This document shows positions 42,937-51,099 of a stretch of DNA of 54,927 nt, piece by piece. The DNA is taken from positions 1 through 54,927 of the forward strand of contig RPRB01000013.1 of assembly GCA_003818285.1 (NCBI GenBank), given 5' to 3'. Under the pieces are notes generated by a model, which had not been told where the DNA came from, did no database searches, and saw nothing but the letters and a program-made list of their open reading frames with translations. Each line of letters starts with the position of its first letter. The first letter of the stretch is position 1. A program made the translations under genes and the position numbers. The stretch is from Myxococcaceae bacterium (GTDB lineage Bacteria > Myxococcota > Myxococcia > Myxococcales > Myxococcaceae).

Positions 42937-45342
42937 GTGCATTTCTCCCCCCGGACACTCGAGGACCTCGCATTTCCCGAGGTTCTGGCCACTCTTGGCC
43001 AGCGTTGCCGGACCGCGGCCGGGCGGACCCGTGCCCTCGCACGTTCATTCCTCGACGACGCGTCCGCCGTCCGGGAGGCGCTGGCCCGGGTGGACGAGGC
43101 CCGTGCGCTGCTCCAGGCGCAGATCAGCCTACCCCTCGGAGGCGTGGCGGACGTCCGGGGCTCGGTCGAGCGCGCGGAGAAGGGCGGGCTGCTCGAGCCG
43201 AAGGAGCTGACGGCCTGCGCGCAGACGCTGTTCGCCTTCACCCGCACCCGCGAGGCGCTCGCCGAGAGGTCGGGGCTCGTCCCTCGCCTCGTGTTCGTGG
43301 GCCAGCGCCTCCCCGATCTGGAGAAGCTGGCGGTTCGCATCGATCGCTGCTTCGAGGCCGACGGGGAGATCTCCGAGCGCGCGAGTCCGGCCCTGAAGGA
43401 GGCCCGGGACCGCATCCGCGGCCTGCACCGGGCCATCAAGTCGCGCCTGGACGCGCTCCTGCACGACGAGAAGTTCCTGCTCAACCTGCGGGAGAGCTAC
43501 TACACGCTCCGGAACAACCGCTACGTGGTCCCGGTGCTGGCCCAGGCCCGCGCCGAGGTGCCGGGCATCGTCCACAACGCCAGCCAGTCCGGGCAGACGC
43601 TCTTCGTCGAGCCGGAGTCGCTGGTGGGAGTCGGCAACGACCTGGCCATCGCGCAGTCGGTGGCGCTGGAGGAGGAGCGCCGGGTCCTCCAGGAGCTGTC
43701 GGACGCGGTGGGCCGGGAGTCGGCCCGCATCCTCGAGGGGGTGGAGGCGGCGGCCGAGCTGGACGAGGCCGAGGCCGCGGCACAGCTCGGTGCGGACCTG
43801 GCCTCCTCGACCCCCGTCGTGGAGGACGCCGACGGTCCCCTGGTTTTACTGGCACTCCGGCACCCGCTCCTGGTCTTGCGTGGCCGCGAGGTGGTGGCGA
43901 ACGACGTCCGGCTCGAGGACGAGGTCCGGGCGCTGGTGATCTCCGGCCCCAACGCCGGCGGCAAGACGGTCACCCTGACCGCGCTGGGGCTGTGCGCGGT
44001 GTTGCTGCGCGCCGGGCTGCAGATCCCGGCCGCCGCCGGATCCCGGGTCCCGCTGTTCACCTCGGTGCACTCCGCGGTGGGCGACGCGCAGGACATCGCC
44101 CTGGACCTCTCCACCTTCAGCGCCCACGTGCAGGAGCTGAAGCGCATCCTCGAGTCGGCGGGCCCGGGCGGGCTGGTGCTCATCGACGAGATCGCTGCGG
44201 ACACCGATCCGCGGGAGGGCGCGGCGCTGGCCATCGCGGTGCTGGAGGAGCTCCTCGGGCGCGGGGTCCGCGTGCTGGTCACGACCCACCTCGAGGAGCT
44301 GAAGGCGCTGACCCACGTGGACCGCCGCTTCCTCAACGCCCGGGTGGGCTTCGACAGCAAGCGGATGGCGCCCACCTACAAGCTGCAGCTCGGGGCGGCC
44401 GGGACGTCGTCCGCGCTGGACCTCGCTTCGCGCATGGGGCTCGCGCCGCACGTGGTGGACCGGGCGCGAGACCTGGCGCGCGGCTCGGGCGGTCCGCTGG
44501 CCCAGGCGCTCGCCGCCGCCGAGGAGGAACGCCGCGCTCTCTCCGAGGAGCTCGAGCGGGCACGGGCGGCGACCGCGGCGGCCGAGGCGAACGCCCGGGC
44601 CCTGGCCGCGGAGCGGGCGGAATTCGCCGAGCAGCGACGGGCCGAGGAGTCGGCCCACGCGGAGCGGCTCCGGGTCGAGTCCGAGCGGGCACTGACCGAG
44701 GTGTCCTCCCAGCTCGCCGAGCTGCGCCAGCAGGTCTCGGTGGAGCGTGCCGAGGCGGCCCGGGCGGCGCTCGCCGCGCAGGCGGAGGCAGCGCGGAGCC
44801 GTGCCGAGGCCCTGTCGCGGCAGAGCGCCCGGGCGACGCTTGCACCGGCGCCGGACACGCTGGGGGTGGGCGACGTGGTGCACCATCTCGGGCTTCGCCG
44901 CGACGTCACGGTGCTCGAGCTCGCCGGGGACGAGGTGCTCGTCTCCGCGGGGGCGCTGAAGATGCGCGTCCCCCGGGCCGAGCTGGCCGGAGCCCGGGAC
45001 GAGCGGCCACAGAGCCGGTTTCCCGCCGCCGACCGCGGACGAGCCTCGCTCGCCCGGGCCAGCAAGGCGGCGCCTGCGGCGCTGGAGGCCCCGGCCCTCC
45101 GGGTGGACGTGCGCGGGATGCGCGCTGACGAGGCCGTTCGTGAGGTGGAGTCCTTCCTGGATCAGGCGTTCCGGAACGGTGACCCGGGGGTGCTGGTTCT
45201 CCACGGGCACGGGACGGGCGCGCTGAAGCAGGCGGTTCGCGAGTACCTGGAGGACTCGCCGTACGTCCGGATGTACCGTCCGGGCGAGAGCCACGAGGGC
45301 GGTGACGGCGTGACGGTCGTGGGGCTGCGGGTCGACGAATGA
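42937..45342 (+). CDS. mutS2: Endonuclease MutS2
   Basis: 801 residues. MutS core and clamp domains (1-~330), ATPase with Walker A SGPNAGGKTVTLTALGL, FLSxF-type STFSAHVQELKRIL, Walker B LVLIDEIAADTDPREGAALA and TTHLEELKALTHV, a long coiled coil (~500-640) rich in Ala/Glu/Arg, a KOW-like segment (LGVGDVVHHLGLRRDVTVLE), and a C-terminal Smr nuclease domain (VDVRGMRADEAVREVESFLD; VLVLHGHGTGALKQAVREYL). MutS2 acts on recombination intermediates and on collided ribosomes, not in mismatch repair. Starts at GTG 42937; overlaps the next gene by 4 bp. Confidence 0.95.
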   Translation: MHFSPRTLEDLAFPEVLATLGQRCRTAAGRTRALARSFLDDASAVREALARVDEARALLQAQISLPLGGVADVRGSVERAEKGGLLEPKELTACAQTLFAFTRTREALAERSGLVPRLVFVGQRLPDLEKLAVRIDRCFEADGEISERASPALKEARDRIRGLHRAIKSRLDALLHDEKFLLNLRESYYTLRNNRYVVPVLAQARAEVPGIVHNASQSGQTLFVEPESLVGVGNDLAIAQSVALEEERRVLQELSDAVGRESARILEGVEAAAELDEAEAAAQLGADLASSTPVVEDADGPLVLLALRHPLLVLRGREVVANDVRLEDEVRALVISGPNAGGKTVTLTALGLCAVLLRAGLQIPAAAGSRVPLFTSVHSAVGDAQDIALDLSTFSAHVQELKRILESAGPGGLVLIDEIAADTDPREGAALAIAVLEELLGRGVRVLVTTHLEELKALTHVDRRFLNARVGFDSKRMAPTYKLQLGAAGTSSALDLASRMGLAPHVVDRARDLARGSGGPLAQALAAAEEERRALSEELERARAATAAAEANARALAAERAEFAEQRRAEESAHAERLRVESERALTEVSSQLAELRQQVSVERAEAARAALAAQAEAARSRAEALSRQSARATLAPAPDTLGVGDVVHHLGLRRDVTVLELAGDEVLVSAGALKMRVPRAELAGARDERPQSRFPAADRGRASLARASKAAPAALEAPALRVDVRGMRADEAVREVESFLDQAFRNGDPGVLVLHGHGTGALKQAVREYLEDSPYVRMYRPGESHEGGDGVTVVGLRVDE

Positions 45343-46175
45343 GCGGACGTGCCTTCCTGGCCGCAGCGGCACTCGCCCTCAGCGGGTGTAGCTACACCGG
45401 CAAGGCCATCGATGCGCACGCGCACCTCGAGTCCGGTTCGGCTCCGGGGCGCATCCAGCCCAAGGTCTCGGGGCGGCCCGACGTCCTGCTCCAGGAGATG
45501 AACCGCTCCGGCGTGGACCAGGCGGTGTTGCTGGTCGTTCCCCCCGGCGCGGACCTCGCCGCCGCGCGCGAGCTGCACGATCAGGTCGCCGCCCTGCTCC
45601 GGGCCAATCCCGGCCGCTTCATCGCCATCGGCGCTGTGCAGCCCTCGGACGGAGAGCCGGGGTTGCGGGAGCTGGAGCGCATCGCCTCCCTCGGCTACCG
45701 GGGCGTGAAGCTGTCCCCGTCGAAGCTCGAGCTCCAGACGCCCGAGGTGCAGGCCTTCGTCGCGCGCGCCACCGCGCTGAAGCTGGTCATCTACATCGAG
45801 GGATGGTGGCCGGGCGCGGCGCACGAGACCGGCAAGCTGGCGCTGGCGTTCCCCAACGGCCGCTTCGTCCTGACCCACATGGGCGGGATCCGCTTCGACG
45901 ACGTGTTGGTGTTCCGGCTGCTCGAGCTCTACCCTTTCTACCCGCGCAACGTCTGGTTCGACCTCTCGGCGGTTGCCCCGCTCTACGTCGACTCGCCGTA
46001 CGCCGCGCAGCTGCGGTTCGTCTGCCGCTCGGTCGGCACGGACCGCGTGCTGTTCGGCTCGGACTTTCCGCTGACCGGCCTCGACGCCGCGCTGAGCGCC
46101 GTCCGGCGGCTCGGCTTCACCCGGCAGGAGGAGCAGGCCATCCTCCACGACAACGCCGAGGCGCTGTTCAGGTGA
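45339..46175 (+). CDS. Amidohydrolase-family lipoprotein
   Basis: 278 residues. Signal peptide MSGRAFLAAAALALSGC with lipobox LSGC (Cys17), then a TIM-barrel metal-dependent hydrolase of the amidohydrolase-2 type: AIDAHAHLES (metal His-x-His), RFIAIGAVQPSDG, GYRGVKLSPS, TGKLALAFPNGRFVLTHMGG and VLFGSDFPLTGLDAAL with the catalytic Asp. A membrane-anchored hydrolase or decarboxylase of unknown substrate. ATG overlaps the mutS2 stop (ATGA) and its own TGA overlaps a GTG of the following DNA-repair pseudogene frame. Confidence 0.88.
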   Translation: MSGRAFLAAAALALSGCSYTGKAIDAHAHLESGSAPGRIQPKVSGRPDVLLQEMNRSGVDQAVLLVVPPGADLAAARELHDQVAALLRANPGRFIAIGAVQPSDGEPGLRELERIASLGYRGVKLSPSKLELQTPEVQAFVARATALKLVIYIEGWWPGAAHETGKLALAFPNGRFVLTHMGGIRFDDVLVFRLLELYPFYPRNVWFDLSAVAPLYVDSPYAAQLRFVCRSVGTDRVLFGSDFPLTGLDAALSAVRRLGFTRQEEQAILHDNAEALFR

Positions 46176-46204
46176 AGGCCCGTCGAGCGCGTCCCGGAGA
46201 AGGA

Positions 46205-46841
46205 GTGACCCCCGGTGTCACGTTGGACGAGGCGCTCCGCTGGCTCGAACGCCACGGAATGCGCCGGACGCGCGAGGGGATGGCCCGCTACGGAATCCCC
46301 TCGGACGGTGCCTACGGCGTCACGTTCGGCCAGCTGCGCACCTACGCACGGGACCTCGGCCGGGACCATGCCCCGGCCGCCGCACTCTGGTCTGGTCGAC
46401 GATCCTTCGGAGGTCACGGCGAGGCAGATGGACGCCTGGGCCTCCGACTTCGAGAGCTGGGCCGACTGCGACACGGTGTGCTTCCACCTCTTCGACCGGA
46501 CTCCGCACGCCTGGTCCAGGGAGCGTGCCTGGTCGCGTGCGCGAGCTCAATTCAAGAAACGCGCGGCCTTCGCCCTGCTCTGGGGGCTCACCGTTCACGA
46601 CCGCGCGGCGCCGGATCGGGCGTTCCTCGACTCTCTCCGGCTCGTCGAGGCCGGCTCGCTGGACGAGCGTGAGCTGGTGAAGAAGGCCGTGGACATGGCC
46701 CTGCGCGCGGTGGGGAAGCGGAACGAGACGTTGCGGCGGGCCGCGGTCGAGCTGGCGAGGCGGCTCGCGCGGTCGTCCGAGCGCTCTCAGGCCTGGATCG
46801 GACGGAGCGCCCTGCGCGAGCTCGCTGGCCGCCGCTCTTGA
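46205..46841 (+). pseudogene. DNA alkylation repair protein (AlkD-like), broken by a small deletion and frameshift
   Basis: Two frames together give one AlkD-like HEAT protein. Frame one (from GTG 46205, preceded by GGAGAAGGA) reads TLDEALRWLERHGMRRTREG and RYGIPSDGAYGVTFGQLRTY, ending DHAPAAALW at 46390. Frame two begins LVDDPSEVTARQMDAWASDF at 46392, runs through CDTVCFHLFDRTPHAW and KKRAAFALLWGL, and stops at 46841. The family segment between LW and LVDDP (about 12 residues, of the W-T-G-W-Y-E-A-R type) is missing, so roughly 35-38 bp were lost at the junction TCTGGTCTGG. Both halves are otherwise well conserved, so the event is recent or an assembly error. An alternative start is GTG 46172. 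Confidence 0.8.
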
Positions 46842-46888
46842 GCGAGAGGCCGAGAATGCCCGGGCCACAGCTCGGCGCCCGCTCGCCG

Positions 46889-46932
46889 CTCCTGAGGTTC
46901 AGGAGGCCGGCATCGACGACCAGGCCGATGCC
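46889..46932. terminator. Two tandem hairpins between convergent genes
   Basis: CTCCTGA-GGT-TCAGGAG (46889-46905) and GGCATCG, 10-nt loop, CGATGCC (46909-46932) are perfect 7-bp stems in the 100-bp gap between the stops of the AlkD-like pseudogene and the RNase R gene. They lack T tracts on either strand, but position suggests a bidirectional transcription stop. Confidence 0.4.
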
Positions 46933-46941
46933 CGACCGTCC

Positions 46942-49659
46942 CTAGCGTCGACCCCGCTTCTGCCGGCCCCCGCGAGCGCCGCCCTGCCGAGGACCATCGT
47001 GCCGGTCGCCACTGCCCCGACCTGGCCTCTGTCGCGTTCTCGGGCCGCGCCCGGGCTGATGCTTTCCGCTCGGGCGCTCGTGCTCGGCCAGCGCACGCAG
47101 CCTGTCGAAGCCCGGGTGCGATGAGGCTGCGAGCTCGCCTGAACCCGGCTTCGTGGTGGGCTCACGTCCGGGGAGCTCCTCCCGATCTCTGGCCCCTCGT
47201 CGCTGCACTGGCGGCGTCGGTTGACCGGGGCCCGGACGTGATCCGGTCCGCTCAGGACGGCGGGTGTCTCGGCGCACGTCCTCGCCACCGGGGCGGGCAC
47301 CCGCGTTGCGCTGCGCCCGGTCACCGCGTCGATCCTGCGAGCGGTCTCTGCCGGGACGAGCGCCTCCGCGCCCGTCACCGGGCCGCCCTTCACGTCCAGC
47401 TCGCTGCTTTCCGGGCCGGGGCCCCTGCCCACGCGGCAGCGGTTCCTGCTCCGCCTTCGACACCTCGAGGCGCTCGGCGCCTCCGCGACGCCGGGACGGA
47501 CGCTCCCCGGCGAACGCCACCACGTCGAAGTCCATCTGGCGGCGCTGCACGTTCACGCTCGCCAGCCGCACCGTCAGCGCCTGGCCCACCTGCACCCGGC
47601 GGCCATTCGGCCAGACCAGCGCACCTATTTGTAGTTGGTGCCCCGGACCGAGGTCGTCTGCCCGGACCAGCCCCTCCACGTGCTCCGAATCCAGCTCGAC
47701 GAAGAACCCGAAGTCGGTCAGCGAGGACGCGGTGGCCGCGAACTCCTCGCCCACCCGGTCCTCCATCAGGAGGCAGGCGTAGAGCGCGTTCACCTCGCGC
47801 TCGCACTTCATCGCCGCGCGCTCGCGCTCGGAGCTGTGCTCGGCCATCCGCCGCAGCTCCTCCATCTCCCGCTCCAGCTCGCGCTCCGGGCGCCGCTTGC
47901 CGCGCTCCCACTCCGCCCGGAGCAGCCGGTGGACGAGGAGGTCCGGGTACCGGCGGATGGGCGAGGTGAAGTGCAGGTACTCCTCCGCGCCGAGCCCGTA
48001 GTGGCCCACCTGGTCGGGCGAGTACACCGCCTGCATCATCGAGCGGAGCAGCAGCTGGTTCAGCGCCCGCTGTCCGGGGTGTCCCACCAGCCCGCGCATG
48101 AAGAGGTTCAGCTCGCGCGAGGTGGGCTCTCCCTTGCCGGGCACGGCGAAGCCGTGGGCCCGCGCCAGCTCGGCGAAGGCGGCCAGCTTGTCCGGGTCCG
48201 GCTCGCCGTGGAACCGGTAGACCGACGGGAGCGCGCGCTCCTGGAAGTACGCCGCGACCGCCTCGTTCGCGGCGAGCATGCAGTCCTCGACGATGCGGTG
48301 ACTCTCCTTCCGCTCCCGCCGCACGATCCGCACCGGGCTGCCCTGATCGTCCAGCTCGGGCCGGGTCTCCGGCAGGTCGAAATCGATCGCCCCGCGCTGC
48401 TCGCGCACCTTGCGAAGCGTGCGGCCCAGGCGCCGCAGCCGCTCGAAGAGCGGACGGAAGCGATCGCGATTGGGAACCGAGTCCCCGTCGAGCACCCGCT
48501 GCACCTCGTCGTAGGTGCAGCGCGCCGCGCTCCGCATCACCGCGGGGTACAGCTCGGTCGACGTCCGGCGGCCCTCGCGGTCGAACGCCATCTCCGCCAC
48601 CAGGCAGAGCCGGTCCTCGTCGGGCCGGAGCGAGCAGATGCCGTTCGACAGCCGCTCCGGGAGCATCGGTAACACCCGGTCCGGAAGGTAGACCGACGTG
48701 CCACGGCGAAACGCCTCGACGTCCAGCGCCGAGCCGGGACGGACGTAGTGACTGACGTCCGCGATCGCCACCCAGAGCCGGGTCGCGCCGCCCGGCAGGT
48801 CCTCGGCGTAGACCGCGTCGTCGAAGTCGCGGGCGTCCACCCCGTCGATGGTGACCAGCGACAGTCCGCGGAGGTCCCGGCGGCCGCCCTCCTGGAGCTC
48901 GCTCGGCGGAACGTGCAGGGGCACCCGGTCCGCCTCGTCCATCACCTCCGGCGGAAACGCCTCCGAGAAGCCCTGCGAGAAGACGGTGGCGAGGACGTCC
49001 TGGGACGGATCCCCCGGACGCCCGAGCGAGCCGGTCACCTCGCCGACCAGACCGCCCGGAGGGAGTAGGTCCGCCCCGACGCCCAGCCGCACCGTCACCA
49101 CGTCGCCGTCGCGGGCGAGCTGCGTCCGCGGCACGCGTACCGGCGCCGGCATCGACGGGTCGTTGGGCCGGACCAGCGCCTCGTGCGCGCCGCGCTCGAC
49201 GTAGGTGCCGACCAGAGCCTCCCGGTGGCGGTCGACCACGCCGACGATCCGCCCCTCGGTGCGACCGCGCGCGCTGACGACCTCCACCTTCACCCGGTCG
49301 CCGTCGAGCGCGCGGCGCGCCTCGTGCGGGGGAACGAAGATGTCCTCCTCGGCTCCGACGTCGACGAAGCCGAAGCCGTCCCGGTGCACGGTCAGGGTAC
49401 CCTCGAGCACCTTGCGACCGCGCGCGCCAGGACCCGGGCGATGGCCGTCCTTCGTCGCCGGGCGACGTCCGGCGGGGGAGAACCGCTCCCCGGCTCGCTC
49501 CACCCGACCTTCGCGGACCAGGGCGCGCATCGCGCGCTTCACCTCGATGCGCTGGCCACCGTGCAGTCCGGAGGCCCGCAGCAGCTCGGCCACCCCCAGC
49601 GGGTGGTCGGCCTTCTCCAGGGTCCTCAGCAGGACCGAGCTGTCGACCCGTGCTGCCAT
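46942..49659 (-). CDS. rnr: Ribonuclease R with a long Arg/Gly-rich C-terminal tail
   Basis: 905 residues; a 3'-5' exoribonuclease that degrades structured RNA. N-terminal HTH (LLRTLEKADHPLGVAELLRA), cold-shock domains (VHRDGFGFVDVGAEEDIFVP), the RNB catalytic domain with DGVDARDFDDAVYAEDLPGG carrying the metal-binding Asp cluster and HFTSPIRRYPDLLVHRLLRA, then an S1 domain (LTDFGFFVELDSEHVEGLVR). After ~residue 715 comes a ~190-residue tail rich in Arg, Gly, Asp and Pro (RGGARPGRDRSQDRRGDRAQ), far longer than the Lys-rich tail of E. coli RNase R. ATG 49659 is followed by the conserved HTH. Confidence 0.95.
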   Translation of the reverse strand: MAARVDSSVLLRTLEKADHPLGVAELLRASGLHGGQRIEVKRAMRALVREGRVERAGERFSPAGRRPATKDGHRPGPGARGRKVLEGTLTVHRDGFGFVDVGAEEDIFVPPHEARRALDGDRVKVEVVSARGRTEGRIVGVVDRHREALVGTYVERGAHEALVRPNDPSMPAPVRVPRTQLARDGDVVTVRLGVGADLLPPGGLVGEVTGSLGRPGDPSQDVLATVFSQGFSEAFPPEVMDEADRVPLHVPPSELQEGGRRDLRGLSLVTIDGVDARDFDDAVYAEDLPGGATRLWVAIADVSHYVRPGSALDVEAFRRGTSVYLPDRVLPMLPERLSNGICSLRPDEDRLCLVAEMAFDREGRRTSTELYPAVMRSAARCTYDEVQRVLDGDSVPNRDRFRPLFERLRRLGRTLRKVREQRGAIDFDLPETRPELDDQGSPVRIVRRERKESHRIVEDCMLAANEAVAAYFQERALPSVYRFHGEPDPDKLAAFAELARAHGFAVPGKGEPTSRELNLFMRGLVGHPGQRALNQLLLRSMMQAVYSPDQVGHYGLGAEEYLHFTSPIRRYPDLLVHRLLRAEWERGKRRPERELEREMEELRRMAEHSSERERAAMKCEREVNALYACLLMEDRVGEEFAATASSLTDFGFFVELDSEHVEGLVRADDLGPGHQLQIGALVWPNGRRVQVGQALTVRLASVNVQRRQMDFDVVAFAGERPSRRRGGAERLEVSKAEQEPLPRGQGPRPGKQRAGREGRPGDGRGGARPGRDRSQDRRGDRAQRNAGARPGGEDVRRDTRRPERTGSRPGPGQPTPPVQRRGARDREELPGREPTTKPGSGELAASSHPGFDRLRALAEHERPSGKHQPGRGPRTRQRPGRGSGDRHDGPRQGGARGGRQKRGRR

Positions 49660-49681
49660 GATTGCTCCCCCGCCCCGGAAC

Positions 49682-51001
49682 TCAGGCCCGGACGGCGACG
49701 GTCAGCCGCTGCGTCTTCGCCACCTGCGCCGGGGCGAACACCTTGGCCAGGAAGAAGTCCACGTCGTACTGCCCCGGGTTCCGCGGGGTGAAGAAGAACT
49801 CGCGGGTTCCCGGACCGCTCGACGCGGCGATGAAGTTCGCCTCGCGCAGTCCGATGCGCTTGGCCACCGTGGGCTCCACTGCCCAGGTGTATCCGGCCCG
49901 CTCGGGGATGCGCACCGCCAGCGCCTGACCGATGCGGATCTCCAGCGGAGTTCCCTCGTCGGGAACGCCCTCCAGCTCGAGCACCTCCAGCGCATCCCGC
50001 GCCATGCTGCGCAGGTCCGCCGGGCGGACCTCGGCGCCCTCGACCTCGATGGTTCCGCCCCAGCCGGACTCCTTGTGCACCACCCCCATCACCTGGACCG
50101 GCTGGCCCATGTTCTTCCGGAAGCTCTTCGGCATCTTGCCGCCGAGGCGGAACGTGACCTGCTGGCGGGTGCCGGCGTTGGAGACCACCAGGATGAAGTC
50201 CTCGCCGGACATCTCCAGGGCCCCGCGCACCGCGGCGAACCCGCGCATGCCGGCGCCCATGCCCGGGCTGCCGATCTGCTCCACCTCGCCGGGAGAGAGG
50301 AACCGGAGCTTCTCCACCTGCGGCTCGGCGGGTGGCTCGGCGTCCGCCCGCTTCGCCGCGTACTTCCGGACGTCGACGGTGCCGCCATAGTTGTGCGTCT
50401 TCTTGATGAGCCCGGTGACGCTGACCTTGTGATCCACGTAGGCCGGCAGCACCTCCTGGTCCGGTCCCTGGAGCAGGAAGACCAGCTCGCGCTTGTCCCG
50501 GCCGATGACGTGGAGGTACGGCATCCCGTCCTTCACCACCAGACGTCCCTTGAGGCTGCCCTCTCCGCCCACGCCGCGACCGGCCGCGGGGGTGAGGATC
50601 TGCTCCAGCTCGCGCTTGGTGAGCGGCTCACCGACCGGGGGAAGCTTCGTGGCGCGCGGACGCGGCTTCTCCGGTGCGGGTGCGCGCAACACGACCGGCG
50701 CGGACGCCGGCTTCGCACCCGGACGCGCCGGGTGCGCCGGTGGGTGCGCCGGACGCGCCGGGTGCGCCGGACGCGCCGGACGCGCCGGTGGGTGCGCTGG
50801 ATGCGCCGGGTGCTTCGCCGCGCCCTTGCTGGCCTTGGACGAGGCTGCCTTCGAGGGAGTCTTCGCCGCCGACTTCACCAGCTTGGCAGCGGCCTTGGCG
50901 ACCTTGGCCGATGCCTTCTTCAGGAGCCCCAGACGGGCCTCGTTCTTTCGTGAGCCAGGCTTTGCCGCGCCGGACTTCGTCTTGGGCTTGGGCTTCGCCA
51001 C
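49682..51001 (-). CDS. Histone-H1-like/OB-repeat/chagasin-like mosaic protein
   Basis: About 439 residues. The first ~120 are Lys/Ala/Pro-rich like histone H1 tails and include a His-Pro-Ala-Arg tandem repeat. Two similar strand-rich (OB-like) repeats follow: VSVTGLIKKTHNYGGTVDV and VQVMGVVHKESGWGGTIEV. The last ~90 residues resemble chagasin-type (I42) cysteine-protease inhibitors: IRIGQALAVRIPERAGYTW, then GPGTREFFFTPRNPGQYDVD. No signal peptide is seen, so the inhibitor-like fold may serve another purpose. GTG 51001 is preferred because a TTGACA/TATGTG promoter overlaps the alternative GTG at 51019; neither has a Shine-Dalgarno. Confidence 0.72.
   Translation of the reverse strand: MAKPKPKTKSGAAKPGSRKNEARLGLLKKASAKVAKAAAKLVKSAAKTPSKAASSKASKGAAKHPAHPAHPPARPARPAHPARPAHPPAHPARPGAKPASAPVVLRAPAPEKPRPRATKLPPVGEPLTKRELEQILTPAAGRGVGGEGSLKGRLVVKDGMPYLHVIGRDKRELVFLLQGPDQEVLPAYVDHKVSVTGLIKKTHNYGGTVDVRKYAAKRADAEPPAEPQVEKLRFLSPGEVEQIGSPGMGAGMRGFAAVRGALEMSGEDFILVVSNAGTRQQVTFRLGGKMPKSFRKNMGQPVQVMGVVHKESGWGGTIEVEGAEVRPADLRSMARDALEVLELEGVPDEGTPLEIRIGQALAVRIPERAGYTWAVEPTVAKRIGLREANFIAASSGPGTREFFFTPRNPGQYDVDFFLAKVFAPAQVAKTQRLTVAVRA
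50721..50813 (-). repeat. 9-bp-type tandem repeat encoding Pro-Ala-His/Arg
   Basis: On the plus strand the units GGACGCGCC and GGGTGCGCC, with GGTGGGTGCGCC spacers, alternate about ten times. They encode AHPARPAHPPAHPARP-like repeats in the histone-H1-like tail. Slippage could make the repeat number vary between strains. Confidence 0.75.
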
Positions 51002-51016
51002 GTGGATGTGGTGGGG

Positions 51017-51045
51017 CACATAACGTCGCGGCCCGGCGCTGTCAA
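51017..51045 (-). promoter_or_regulatory. Candidate promoter of the histone-H1-like gene
   Basis: On the minus strand TTGACA (51040-51045, perfect -35) is followed by 17 nt and TATGTG (51017-51022). The predicted transcription start is near 51010, upstream of GTG 51001 but downstream of GTG 51019, which lies within the -10 element. Confidence 0.45.
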
Positions 51046-51064
51046 CCGTAAACCCCCTGAAGAA

Positions 51065-51093
51065 TTGAGAATTCGGGAGCTTCGCGCTACGAG
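51065..51093 (+). promoter_or_regulatory. Candidate moeA promoter
   Basis: TTGAGA (51065-51070), 17-nt spacer, TACGAG (51088-51093). Transcription would start at or next to the moeA ATG at 51100, so the mRNA may be leaderless; there is no Shine-Dalgarno. The -35 overlaps the small AT-rich palindrome GAATT-GAG-AATTC (51062-51074), rare in this GC-rich DNA. Confidence 0.35.
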
Positions 51094-51099
51094 AGCGCG

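Noticed and set aside
42648-45128. 826-codon plus-strand frame over mutS2
   Set aside because: Out of frame with the clear MutS2 reading; its composition is Gly/Arg/Ala/Pro only.
50721-50813. Short repeats that could suggest a CRISPR-like array
   Set aside because: Units are 9-12 bp, contiguous, in frame and translate to Pro-Ala-His/Arg; there are no spacers or cas genes.
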